64,000 bases of DNA, from assembly GCA_025024175.1 (NCBI GenBank), contig QCXZ01000042.1, positions 9,937,501 to 10,001,500 of the forward strand, written 5' to 3'. The translations under genes and the position numbers were made by a program. This document shows, in pieces, positions 47,101-58,326 of this stretch. The notes beneath the pieces are model-generated. The model saw nothing but the letters and a program-made list of their open reading frames with translations, was not told the DNA's origin and made no database searches. The DNA is from Rhyzopertha dominica. Lineage: Eukaryota; Arthropoda; Insecta; Coleoptera; Bostrichidae. The first letter of the stretch is position 1; every line of letters begins with the position of its first letter.

Positions 47101-48199
47101 TGTAGCTAATGTTTAACCAGAATTGAAAGTCTTTGATATTTCGATTTCTGACTGTTATATTTGCGAAAAATTTTTCTTTATCAGTAAAGATCTATACACA
47201 CACAAATTCAAGTTTTCAATTTCGTTTTTGATCAGTAATAACTGTGAAGCAAGATCAAAAATAATACTAGAGCATGCACGCAATATATGGCGGTTAGCTT
47301 AATTGAGAGGACTAAGTTAATTACAAAGAAATAATTCCTAAGAACAACACATAAAAATTTCAATCAGTTTAACTACTCTGATAAGCAAATATAAATTACG
47401 TTAATATCGCTTTAAATACCCCAAAATGATCAGGGAATGCTACGGGACCAAATAAAAATCATAACAAATACCAATCTTCAAACGCATCAAATCCAGTTAA
47501 AACAAAAACTAGCTGATTAAATTCAAATAATCCTAAGGAATTTTTCGCGACTGTTAAAAACTGTGCAATATGTTTAGCATGCAACTTATCTAGTTCTCAT
47601 GTAGAGAGTAAACGACCTACGAAGCAACAGCAATGATGATAGTTCTGCTCCCTGCACGACCATAACCAAGCAACTCAGTACCAATAACAACGGATTGGAC
47701 AATTCGTTGAGCGTATTTTCAATAAGCTGTAGTTTCAATTTTTTCGATTTAGTACCATTACACAATATTCAAATTCACATTAATTATGTGCCTTGCATTA
47801 ACTAGAATCCTATCTACATAGCACTGTATAAATTTATATATTGTTATTCTTGTGATGCTCCAGATATCTCGAAAAGGCTAACTTATTTTGATAACCTCAC
47901 CTTTTATGTAAGTAATATTTGTAAATTAATATTTTACCCATACCCAATACGCCCTGTTTTGATTCTCAACTGGACCAATCAATCTAATCTTAGCTTCTTG
48001 AAATTATTTAGTTGGTAACTACACTCAGCGGCACAAAAAACGTTCCAGACGTATTTTTTAATATATTTGTTTGTACCTACTCGTTTTCTTTTATTTGTAT
48101 CGCGCCTTCTAAACTTTTACATCAAAGCACCTCTGGATCGACCTCTTGAAAAACTTAGAAAAACTAATGCGGGAAAAATCAAGAAAAGCTTACATTATC
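47101..48199. other. AT-rich intronic DNA, nothing recognised
   Basis: No domain-bearing frame, RNA gene or shared repeat was seen. Confidence 0.45.
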
Positions 48200-48720
48200 G
48201 CCGCTCATCCGTGGGTCATAACAATGCGGTCACTCCGGTGGACAGACAAGGNGGTTTNACATACGCGCGGGAGATGCAAAAACAAAACATAAGTTACTCA
48301 TCCGTTAAACTCAAACAGATACAGTTAAGACTCACAGAGGGGTTTTCACCCNAGGGCCTCATCNTTGTCCTGTCTATGGCTTTATCCCTGAGATTACATC
48401 TTTGTCAATGATGGTTATGAATACCTTGTTAGTTTTCTCTCTTCAATAANTAGCTAGTGTCAACCTGAAATAGTAGAGGCTTCCCCGAACGCTCACCATA
48501 AGGCCTATAGGGTCGCATTCCAATAGCCCGGATCGGGGGCACCTAATAAGGCTACCCTCTCCACCAGAACTATGTCATTCGAGTAGCCCGCATTACCCCC
48601 CGGAATGCAAGTCACCCACTCGAAGGAACCACGGCTGTTAACCGGGCACTCTGCGCTAGGGGTTTAAAACTGCCTNAGGCACATCATGGCCAAAGACGTC
48701 GCTCTCTCAGAGCCAAAAAT
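48200..48720. repeat. GC-richer block with a cluster of ambiguous bases, probable high-copy repeat
   Basis: Six N bases fall at 48252-48676, many more than elsewhere per kilobase. The sequence is GC-rich (for example TTACCCCCCGGAATGCAAG, 48593-48611) compared with its flanks. Ambiguity at many positions is what collapsed or mixed copies of a multi-copy repeat produce. No protein signature was recognised, so the class is unknown. A GC-rich retrotransposon 5' region is one possibility. Confidence 0.4.
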
Positions 48721-49027
48721 CAAGAACATTTCTCTCTGTCTAAAATGACACATCAATACTCATTGCCTACTTTTGCATCTCCTCGCGACGCTGATATTTT
48801 CTCGCCAAAACAATTAATCGCACGTATTCGCTTCGATCTCAGTATTTATCTTATTAGCAGCGATTCTAAACACAGCAAGAAATTAATAAACGTACAAAAA
48901 CACCTTTTATTTTAATAAAAACGCAGATACAAGGAATAACATTTAACACTCTAGATAGAAAACATTGGTTAGGCATTTGTTAATTACCTACTGTCATACT
49001 GACAAACAGCTGAAAAACATTGCTAAA

Positions 49028-50011
49028 ATGGTTTTGAGTGCAATAGACTCAGCGAGAGCAATTGCTTTAATTCAAGACGGGCGGACTCAGTATTATGCGG
49101 CTAGGATGTTGGAGGTTTCGAGAGTGTTCAGCGAGCATTAAATCGATTCAGCGAAACAGGAGCATACGCAAGAAAAGTTGGGTCGGGCAGAAGAAGATGT
49201 ACAAATCACCAAGATGATCACTTTATGACATTAAGAGTGTTGCGTAACAAGGACAGTACTGCAATTGGGGTGAGGAATGAATTGGAGGAGGTGAGAGGAA
49301 TAGCTGCAAGTGAAATAACTGTAAGGAAAAGGTTGAAGGAGTACTGATCAAGTGCAAGAAGACCAGCAAATCGTCCAGAATTAACCAGGGGTCAGTGAGT
49401 TGAACAACTTCGCTTCGCCAGCGAACATCACAACTGGGGCACTGAGGGATGGAGCAAAGTTCTTTTCAGAAATGAATCCAGATTTTGTCTCTGATCACCA
49501 GATGGTCGCTAGCGAGTATGGAAACGAACTGGAGAAAGATTTGCACAATGCAATATCGTTCCAAGGCTTAGCTATGGGGGTGGCTCGATAAATGGTGTGG
49601 GGAGGTATTGGTCTTGAAGCTCGAACGGAACTTGTGGTGGTTCATGGAAACAGACTGAATTCGGATAGGTACATTCGCGATATCTTGGAGCCCCATGTTG
49701 TTCCTTTTTCCCCATTTGTTGGCGATAACTTTTGGCCCGTCCTCACGTTGCACGCATAGTAAATGATTACCTGGATGAGGTGGGCATCCCACGCATTATA
49801 ATGACCAGCAAGAAGCCCGGACTTAAATCCGATTGAGCATGTCTGGGATATGCTTAGAAGAAAGACCAGAGCTCAAATTCCCGCCCCTGCAAATTGGGCA
49901 GCACTCACGAGATTGGGAAAACCTTGATCAGGGAAGCATTTAGAACCTCTTTGAGGGATGCAAGACGCATAGAAGCCGTAATCCGAGCTCGAGGAGGCAG
50001 TACACAATATT
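49028..50011 (+). pseudogene. Tc1-like transposase pseudogene, nearly full length
   Basis: From ATG at 49028 the frame gives MVLSAIDSARAIALIQDGRT, then QYYAARMLEVS (first helix-turn-helix), LNRFSETGAYARKVGSGRRR (GRRR hook between the two HTH units), DSTAIGVRNELEEVRG and a stop after LKEY (about 49347). Further blocks, in shifting frames, include LFRNESRFCL near 49460-49495 (first catalytic region, normally DES), SYGGGSIMVWGGIG (49570-49610), and SPDLNPIEHVWDML near 49815-49860 with the catalytic Glu. The C-terminus is RRIEAVIRARGGSTQY at 49967-50011. At about 330 codons it matches the usual Tc1 length. Several stops and frameshifts make it inactive. No clear TIRs were found. Confidence 0.88.
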
Positions 50012-51625
50012 AGCTTTCTGAATTTGTTGTGTTCGATTCNTCTTTCATCTATGTTCCTCATGTTGCTCTGTTATTTTTTTTGTTCAGTTTGTCTCGGTTG
50101 TTTAATTAAATTCAGTATAGAGCTTCGCGATAGTGTTTAATTTATGGAAAACGCAGGTAATCTTCATCAGAAATATAAAACTTAATTATATTCCTTAAAA
50201 ACAAATGATAACCTAATACAACATTACAACAGTATTATGGTGCCAGTTATTTTTCAACGATCGTACTCGAATTTTATTCGAAGCTTATAACTTAACGCGT
50301 TCAACATGGAAGGAAGGGACTTTAGACACGCACATTGTGGCAAACATAAAAAAAATAGGATTATACAAATTGAAAAAGGCGCTTATTTAACAAACTACCG
50401 GTAAAATATAAAGCTTCCAAATTTCAGGCCTTTATTCCCTCGTAGTGCTCTCCACGTCAAACGTAATACTTCAAAGATTGATTTCAGGGCTCGATGCAAC
50501 TGAAAACGCAATTTGAGCTTGCGAAGATGCGCCCTAATTGCATCTCATTTGTTCCTTGCGCGCCAGCGAATTTTGAACGCTGTCGGTGAGCCCACGAATT
50601 TCTTTTAATAATTGAGTTCCGCCGGCAGGTCATTTCTCGCTGCTGCGGTAAACGAAAGAATTTAATATTGGTTTGCGTCATTACGGGACGATTTCGTTTG
50701 TTCTTAACGTCTAGCTGGTTCTGGGTAGGTGTAATTATAGTTAAATAAAAAAGTTTAACATTTTCTTTTGCACTTTGATGACGTTCATGTTCATTACTGT
50801 AATATAAACAGCAAAAAGGTCATAAAATGTTGGCAAAATTACTTTTTTTCCCGAATAATTCGAAAATTCCCGAACTCTGGGACGTCACAGTCAAGAATAT
50901 CCATCCGGTATCTGATACGGTAGTAACATGCGAGCAAACATCCAACACCACATCACGCCGTTACGTCACCGCTTTCAGCGAGAAGACAATAAGATAAAGC
51001 GGCTCATCGAAAATCTCATAAAACATAATTGAAAGCTCGTCGGTGGAACGTATATATCTCGACGTCGGGAGGCGTCTTCGGGCGGCGGAGCGATAATGAC
51101 GCCACAAATGGCTCAGTCGATAACACAGTGAGCCGNGTTAACTTCCATATTCCGTGAGGAATGCTGCACCTCAGGAGCTGCGTCGAGATGAATTGACGCC
51201 GAAGGCGCTAATTAACAGGTAAAACGATTAGGAGGTGTTGCTGATATGGATAGGAGGGGAGGCAGNTTCTTTTGTCGTGTGGAGTTAATTAGTTGCCTGT
51301 TCTTGGCTGCTGTATTTCTTTTCCTTCAGACCTGATCTGCAGCACGTTCTGCAGGAATCTGTGGAATTTAGAGAATTGTTGGCACCGCAACTGGTGAGGG
51401 GGTGCAGTTACGTTACTAACAAGGCATGGCCATAAGGAAGTCCGTATTAAAGAAACAATAGCCCAATAATGACGCTTGCATTTAAAGGGGTAGCTTAAGC
51501 CAAAGTGAGGACATTCTGGCAACTATTGAGGGATCTGTAGTTTCTTATGACTAAATCAAACGCGGGTGTCGATATCTTTAATGAGTAAGAACATCCCGTG
51601 TAAACCAACATGCCGATTGATCTTC
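50012..51625. other. Intronic DNA with GC-richer islands (50460-50720, 50870-51280)
   Basis: No recognisable coding domain. The islands contain N bases at 51137 and 51266 and may be conserved regulatory DNA. Frames at 50484-50681 and 51289-51522 (both -) are featureless. Confidence 0.35.
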
Positions 51626-51953
51626 CATAATGGTAACAGCGGACAAAAACATTAAAAAGGCATACAATACTGTAAGGCCGACAAGTATGATTGAAGGATG
51701 GGTGCCTCGAATGTTAACCATTGATCAAAAGAGAAATCTGGTGTCGACTTGTGAGCGTCTTTTGGAAACGTACCAAGCAAACAAAGAGAACTTTCTTAAT
51801 CGGCATGTTACCCCGAAAGTGGAGTGGAAACATCGCGGTTTCCACACAAATTCGCTGTAAAAATTTTGCTGTCCATGTTATGGAATGCTCAGGGAATCAT
51901 CCTGACTGACGATTTGCAAAAGATAAGAGTATTACGGGGGTCTATTACCCAGA
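51626..51953 (+). pseudogene. Mariner-like transposase fragment
   Basis: The plus strand reads EGWVPRMLTIDQKRNLVSTC and RLLETYQANKENFLNRHVT (51690-51815), then in other frames NAQGIILTDDLQK near 51880-51922 and ITGVYY up to the break. WVPRMLT and the helix after it are the mariner linker before the first catalytic Asp (HVT-x-DETW), here garbled to VTPKVEW. GIILTDDLQK corresponds to the GIIL-x-D-x-L stretch before the second Asp. Both termini are missing. Its right edge coincides with the left edge of the RTE-like insertion at about 51954. Confidence 0.75.
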
Positions 51954-52635
51954 ATTCAGCAGCAATATGGCTCTATAGTTAGTACATTTAAGTGGGTCTT
52001 CTTTTTTTCGGACAGGTGTGATTAATCCTTGCTTCCAGTCCTCTGGCATTTTTTCATCATTCCACACTTTAACTAATAGTTTGTGTATTCTGTTTGCTAG
52101 CGTTCCTCCACCGTTCTTTATTAACTCATAATTAATGTTATCTGGCCCTGCTGCTTTTTTGCCTTTTGTTTTCTTCAGTACATGCATGAATTCTTCAAAA
52201 GTAGGTGCGTCCTCTTCGTTATCTCTGGCGTCTACATGTTCATCAGTGTCTTCTGTTTGTACCGTGTCGCTGTACATATTCGTAAAGTGCGGCTCCCAGT
52301 CCTTCTTGCTTATGTCTGGGGTTCTTTTACTGTTCATGCCTTATATATTCAAAGAACTTTCCATTATTTTTGTTGTTCAAGTCAAGTTGCATCATTTGGT
52401 CCATGATCCATTTTGCTTTTTTGCCTTTATAGAACCTTGTAACTTCTTGTCTTGCCTTCCTATATTCATCCAGATCTTGTTCTTTTCCATTTTTGATCCA
52501 TCTGTTTCTGGTTTGAATCTTCTTTTCTCTTTTGATCTCACACTCTTCGTAACCATCCCTTCGTCATTTCCCGTTTTCTTAGCCCTACTGTTTTCTTTGC
52601 TGCTTCCATTATGGCAGATTTTATGTTTAATGCTG
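51954..52635 (-). pseudogene. RTE-like LINE, 5' portion in inverted orientation
   Basis: Read on the minus strand from about 52635: AIMEAAKKTVGLRKREMTKG, then in a shifted frame DEYRKARQEVTRFYKGKKAK and NGKFFEYIRHEQ. From 52337 follows NSKRTPDISKKDWEPHFTNM, KGKKAAGPDNINYELIKNGG, EDWKQGLITPVRKKEDPLK and CTNYRAILLLN, ending at about 51954. This is the linker and first RT blocks of an RTE-clade protein. The following residues are found on the opposite strand from about 52635, where the plus strand begins LLNTTY. The two halves therefore abut in protein order but are inverted in the DNA. Confidence 0.85.
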
Positions 52636-53420
52636 CTAAATACTACATACTAACTGCTGACCACAATAATACGAAACCGACTAAACAAATACACAGAGAG
52701 TTACATAGGACAGTACCAACAAGGCTTTCAGAAAATGAAGATCGACTATTGACGCCATACACATACTAACACAAACCATTGAAAAATGCTACGAACACAA
52801 TATAGAACTACATATCTTGTTTATTGTTTTTGAACAGCCTTTTGACAGCATAGACAGACAGCAACTAAGTAGAGACATGGCAGAAATGAAAATACCAGCA
52901 AAACTAATCAGGTTAACTAGAATGACAATGCACGACTCAAGAAAGCATAAGAATTGAAGTAGGGGTGAGGCAAGGGGACAGTCTATCAACAACTCTCTTC
53001 AATATAGCGTTGGACGGAGTCATCAAACACGCAGGACTGGAAAGAAAAATCACACAAAGCTCAACACAGGTAGTAGGATACGCTGATGCCCTGGTGCTAA
53101 TGGCAAGATATAAATGTAGCCTACAGGAAGCATTACAACAACTATTAAATATTAAATAATGACCTATGACACGTACAACGGAGAGAACCAGACCAAGTAA
53201 TACGAACAATACTAAACTGAAGGCCTGGAACCAGCAAACCAAGGGAAAGACCAAGGAACAGGTGGGATGATCAAGTTATGGGGGATCTAGCAAAGATGGA
53301 AGTAAAGGACTGGAGAGAAAGGATCAAGGACAGGAAAGAATGGAATAAAATAGCAAATAGAGCAAAAGCACAGAAGAAACAAAGCAAACACAAGCAAAGT
53401 CATAACGAAATTTCTACATA
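52635..53420 (+). pseudogene. RTE-like LINE, 3' portion
   Basis: The plus strand starts LLNTTY, stop, LLTTIIRNRLNKYTESYIGQ and YQQGFQKMK (52635-52740). It runs through a damaged first palm block (FEQPFDSIDRQQLSRDMAEM-like, about 52830-52890), VRQGDSLSTTLFNIALDGVI (52965 on) and VGYADALVLMAR (about 53070-53105; YADA in place of YADD). After a deletion the C-terminal segment RPGTSKPRERPRNRWDDQV, MGDLAKMEVKDWRERIKDRK and EWNKIANRAKAQKKQS ends near 53400. This basic RP-RxRW-DQV tail is typical of the family. Stops and the lost catalytic Asp show it is inactive. Together with 51954-52635 it makes one 5'-inverted insertion. Confidence 0.87.
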
Positions 53421-54294
53421 GTTGACTTGGGCACGTCTTACATCGCCCTTGGGGAGTTATTTTATGTAAACGCTTATACGCCATCTAGCTGTGACTTGAC
53501 GAACCATGGCATAAGTTGGTAAGTACAAAGATCTAATTGCTGATTGTTCGGACATTTTGTGAAAAACGGTTTGCGTCATCTCGCGGTTAAAACGTGTTAC
53601 GGTCGGTAAGTAGTAAACTGCTCGGAATGATTCCTTTCTAATCATATTCATTTTAGTTCAAAGTTAATTATCTCCCAACCCACATATTTAAGATATACGT
53701 GACCACATTAAACTCACGGGTGTATTAAAGATCCAGCCACCCGGGATTTTTTAAATGCTAATGCATCTAAAAAATGATATTGCCTCACTCAATTGTGGTT
53801 TGTACCAGCAGTCTTGTATCTCATTAGCAACAATTATTTCATAATCAGTTTACCTGCAGGCTAAAAGTTCTCTTCCGCTCTGCTAATGCAGTAAATACTT
53901 CAGCACGCGCATACTGCTGCTACTAACTTGCCCGAAGCGCCCACTTTCAATCTATTCAAGTAGCGCTTATTGTAAATAAATGTAGCGTGAACGCTAGCCG
54001 GTCGCTGGAGCGTCAGGGTTAAAAGCGATTTTACGCTTCCGGTATTCCCGCCAACTTTGCAAGTTTTCACAAATACCGGAAGATATTAGTTCCCGTAAAT
54101 ACCCGGGCAAATGGCTACAGATCATAACTCGAAGAATGCTCGACGTGAAATTTCCCTCGAACGCAGTTCGGAGACTATTAATTCCGTGGGGCTCACGGCG
54201 GAGGAGGTAAATAATTAAATGCAAGAAGCCTGATATAAGCGCGTTCTCTTCGGTAGGTGATGTGCAAACATGCCAGTCATTATAATCGTCAAGG
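53421..54294. other. Intronic DNA ending in a GC-richer island (about 53860-54294)
   Basis: The island contains a 110-codon minus frame (53994-54326) without recognisable domains. It runs up to and slightly into the tandem duplication. Confidence 0.35.
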
Positions 54295-54553
54295 CGGCCC
54301 CATCCGGCTAGGACAGGATCCGGCACAAGTTAGCTCGCTGACGAAACGCGGTATTCTGCCCATATTTCAGAGGGTTATTAATATAAAATGATAATGAAGG
54401 AGTATATTAGAGAAAACAATAGTGTGTTATTTAGGAGCATAAATAACTAATAAGTCTTATTCTCAATTGCAGTAATAGAACCACACGATGCGCTTCGGCA
54501 CGGAGGTTTGTTTTCGGTACGTGTGCAATTTATTAGTGTGATCGCGGTGTATT
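54295..54553 (+). repeat. Tandem duplication unit 1, part A
   Basis: GGACAGGATCCGGCACAAGT, CGCTGACGAAACGCGGTATT and GAAAACAATAGTGTGTTATT recur at 56249-56476. Part A continues in sequence into part B at 55940, but a LINE insertion separates them here. Confidence 0.85.
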
Positions 54554-55939
54554 TATAATAATAATAATAATGGCTTTATTTATCCCACTAATCAATGAAA
54601 AGAGCAAAGTAATTTGAAAAAAAAATAATTGCAACCTATTTATAAAATTAATAAAAGAGCAACTAATCACGAGTCAATTGGCGATGAAATGGCGTGGTTC
54701 AGTGGCTACTAAAAAGAAGTAGCGAACTGCTCTTCCACCCAACCGAAATACTTGTTCTAACCACATTAAATTTGAAAGTAGCACAACAGATAAAACTTGT
54801 ATTGCTAACCACGATCAGGTGCCCTATAGTTGTGAAAAAAAGACAAAACAGCCCCACCAAATCCAGACTGGCAGGATCAAAAACTTGCGCAAATAAGTTT
54901 TAAAGCTAGAAGCAGTGGAGAGGGATTTCATATGTAGCGGAGCGGAATTGTACACACGACAAGCATCATATGAAAAAGACTTTCGGTAGTATGTATGTTT
55001 ATGTCTAGGAACAGAAAGCAAATCCTTGCGACGAACGTTTATGTTGTGTACATCCGTCCTAAATGTTTATTTTATTGTAAAGATATGGGGGAGGGGTTAG
55101 TGTTGTTATAAATAGGGTTATAATAACAGTACAATACAGCAGAGTGCAAATAGCGACGCTATGGCCGCACCATCAGCTTATGCGGAACTGGCTGTCGCCT
55201 GCGAACGCCGAAGATCAGTCTGAGACAGCAGTTCTGCATCAGCTGTATCCTCCCGCTCAGCAGTCTGGATGCACCGTTGCCATACACACTTGATACATAG
55301 TTGTTAAAGTGGAAAAGAACAAATAACTCACAGAGCTGTACCTTTGTATTATAATCCAAAATTTTTCTAGAATTATATAAAATTCTCAGATTTAAAGAAG
55401 CTCTCTTCATAAGCATGGAGACATGTTCAGTAAAATTTAATTTTTTATTAACTCCCAGGTTTCGAGCACTCTCGCAGAATTGCAGCCGACAATTATCAAT
55501 AGCAAGGTCTCTCTTATTAATTATATAAGATCGCAAATTACTGTCGCGCTCCCTGCCGAATAATAAAAGTTTTGATTTACTGGGGTTTATGACCAAGCCA
55601 TCTTCGGTGGCCGCTTTGGAGAATGCATCAAGATCGTCACTAATTTTTGATAACATTGAGTCAATCTCGTCATACATATGGTATTGTCCATACTTGATGC
55701 TAGAAACAAGCACAGAACTGGAAATAAGGAACATAATAAGCCCCAGAATTGACCCGTGTGGCACACCACCAACAACAACTCCGGCATTCGAGTAATTGTT
55801 TCCCACTCTAACTTTCTGCTTACGTTGATGAAAGTATTTTAAAATTGCCATAAGTAATGCGTGATCAAGCATATCAAGGGCCTTTGGGAAGTCTAAAAGT
55901 ATAAGTAGAACAATGATATGATAAAAAAATAAAATAAAA
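54554..55939 (-). pseudogene. Jockey-like LINE inserted into the tandem duplication, 5'-truncated, with a TAA-type tail
   Basis: Minus-strand RT begins at about 55910 (LLILLDFPKALDMLDHALLM, first catalytic Asp in LLDF). It continues with VGGVPHGSILGLIMFLISSS. The YADD region is damaged (YGQYHMYDEIDSML). Thumb sequence EDGLVINPSKSKLLLFGRER and ESARNLGVNKKLNFTEHVSM follows, then MQNCCLRLIFGVRRRQPVPH near 55190. The C-terminus (55020-54870) reads SYDACRVYNSAPLHMKSLS. The element ends in a minus-strand AATAAAGCC followed by an (ATT)n tract at 54554-54572. Comparison with unit 2 shows exactly where it lies: part A is cut after GTGTATTT and part B resumes at TGAAAACAAT. No endonuclease part remains. 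Confidence 0.88.
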
Positions 55940-56248
55940 ATATGAAAACAATTGAATGATTTCAATTGATATGTTATGTTTCGAGAAGTTTTAACAATCG
56001 AATGATGAACCTCTCGGTTACGTTCTACTTGGGTGCAACGATAGAATGAGCACACTTTTGTACTTCTTTAATACAAGTGGTCTATTAGTCAGTCTTATAC
56101 TCATTTTGTAAGACATAATTCACTAAGTTTATTTTTGACCTGTAGAAACTTTTTATATTATTTATATATTTATATTATATTCTTTTNTCTTGCCTATAGT
56201 GAAAAACCTACTAACAACTATTCATTGAACTGGTCCACTGTAGTAGAC
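55940..56248 (+). repeat. Tandem duplication unit 1, part B
   Basis: AACCTCTCGGTTACGTTCTA, TTTTGTACTTCTTTAATACA and CATTGAACTGGTCCACTGTA recur at 56477-56775. Unit 1 (A plus B, without the LINE) is about 570 bp. Confidence 0.85.
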
Positions 56249-56775
56249 GGCCCCATGCGCCTAGGACAGGATCCGGCACAAGTTACCTCGCTGACGAAAC
56301 GCGGTATTCCGCCCACATTTCAGAGCGTTATTAATAAAATGATAAAGTTAATTCTTAATGAAGGAGTAGTTTAGAGAAAACAATAGTGTGTTATTTAGGA
56401 GCATAAATAACTAATACGGGAGCTTTGTTTTCGGTACGTGTACACTGTGTTGGTGTGATCGCAGTGTATTTTAGATCTGAAAACAATCGAATGATTGATA
56501 TGTTACCTTTCGAGAGGTTTTAACAATCGAATGATTAACCTCTCGGTTACGTTCTATTTGTGTGCAACGATAGAATGAGCACGCTTTTGTACTTCTTTAA
56601 TACAATTGGTCTATTAGCCAGTTTTACACACATNTTGTAAGATTTAATTCACTAAGTTTATTTTTCCCCTGTTGAAACTTTTTATATTATTTATATATTT
56701 ATATTATATTCTTCTTTTCNTGGTTATAGTAAAGAACAACTATTCATTGAATTTAACTGGTCCACTGTAGTGGTG
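56249..56775 (+). repeat. Tandem duplication unit 2 (A plus B, uninterrupted)
   Basis: This uninterrupted unit follows directly after unit 1 and matches it in both parts, with scattered substitutions and small indels. N bases lie at 56634 and 56720. A and B also each contain short A/T-rich direct words (TTTATATTATTTATATATTT). Confidence 0.85.
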
Positions 56776-58317
56776 TGCAGCGCCAAAATGCAATCAGTAT
56801 GCAGATATAATGTATAAAAATGCAGTATAATTGAACTATTTCACAACTATTTGTTTGTTTTTATTGTGATTAGTGCAATATGGTGTCAAATAAAGGTAAA
56901 TCGATTGGAAGTGGTGGTTGCGAAGTAATCAATAACGTGATGAAATTTTATGAAATAATCATCTCCGCANACGTCAATGATCTCGCGTTCACATCTATCC
57001 CCACCCAACTAAACAACTTTTATACGCATCACTGTACAAATTACAAAATATACATTTGGAAGCAAATTCAAGGACAGTGTGAAACGTGGTAGTAAAATTT
57101 ATAGTATTACGAGTATTGCGAGAATATTATTGATCCATTTAAATGCATACGATTGAAATCTACAAGAGACGCCATTCATGATGAAAAGATGCCTTCTGAA
57201 CTAACCTTCGAAAAAGGTGAGACAGCCAAATGTTTATATGAAGGGAATATTCACGAATGAATTGAATATAATTTAGTATTTGCAAAACCTGTGAAGGAGC
57301 TAGCTGCAACTGAAGACAGAGCAAGGGTTAATGGTAATGGTAATGAACTCATATGTCTCGGGAAGTACTTCCGTATTTTCTTCCTTAAGATTTTTTGCTC
57401 TACATATGATACAAATTTACTGCCTCAGTCGAATCTCATTGGTCGAAACCAGCACCAGAAAACTGCAACTTTATTGCTGAAATGAATCGAATATGCTATT
57501 GTATATCATGCAAATTTTAAACACATACTTCAAAATGAAGAAAAAACTGAACAAGTGAAAACGGAAAACCGTTTCATTCAAGTTTAACTAGCAGAATATA
57601 ACTATAAGTTTGATCGGAAATGTATAAATAACGTCAATATAAAGTATAGTATCTGGAAAACAAATTGTCTGACGTCACCGTAAATATCTTGTGATAAAGG
57701 AAACCCGATCTTTATAGGTTTCTAAAAAGCTGCAATATTCTGCAGCTCAATATTAATTAATGAGGCAAAGAATCATCGACATCAACGGTTATATTCGGTG
57801 GGAGAATAGTCACTATTACAAAAGCTGTCCAAAACAGCTGGCTGTTTAACAACCTTACATCATGGCTTATAATATAAATAGCTACGAAAGGGAGTAAAAC
57901 CTTCTTCATGAACTTCACGCAAATTGAACGTTAATTTTCTGTTCGTGTCCTTTCGGCGTAGTGGCGTCGTCTGTGGGCCGGTGCCAATTTGATTTGACGG
58001 TTTCTAAGCTGTTTATCGCAGACTACACCTTCGTGTGGCCTTCAGCCCACGGATCTTTGCAAAAAAGCGTAGACGAACTCCTTCGATACCAGTGGCGTTG
58101 CTTCTGCCTAGATAATTTTGGACTTTCATACTAAATTTGCTTAATGTTTGACAAGACGATGGTGAATTAAGGGTTTTATGGTAGATATTGAATTATGTGA
58201 AGGCAGTTCTTAATTTAGTGGTAGATAGCTAAGATATTAAACGCCTCTTAGCTAAAATAATTCTAACAACCCACACCTGTCATTCAATGCAGATTGTCAG
58301 TTTATGACATCTACTAT
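56776..58317. other. AT-rich intronic DNA, small GC-richer patch at 57940-58110
   Basis: No recognisable domain in frames at 56880-57092 and 57291-57485. Nothing else supported. Confidence 0.4.
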
Positions 58318-58326
58318 TTAGTTTAA

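Noticed and set aside
52135..52653. 172-codon plus-strand ORF as a membrane protein
   Set aside because: It is the antisense of the RTE-like linker and RT sequence. Its hydrophobic look comes from complementing Lys- and Glu-rich codons.
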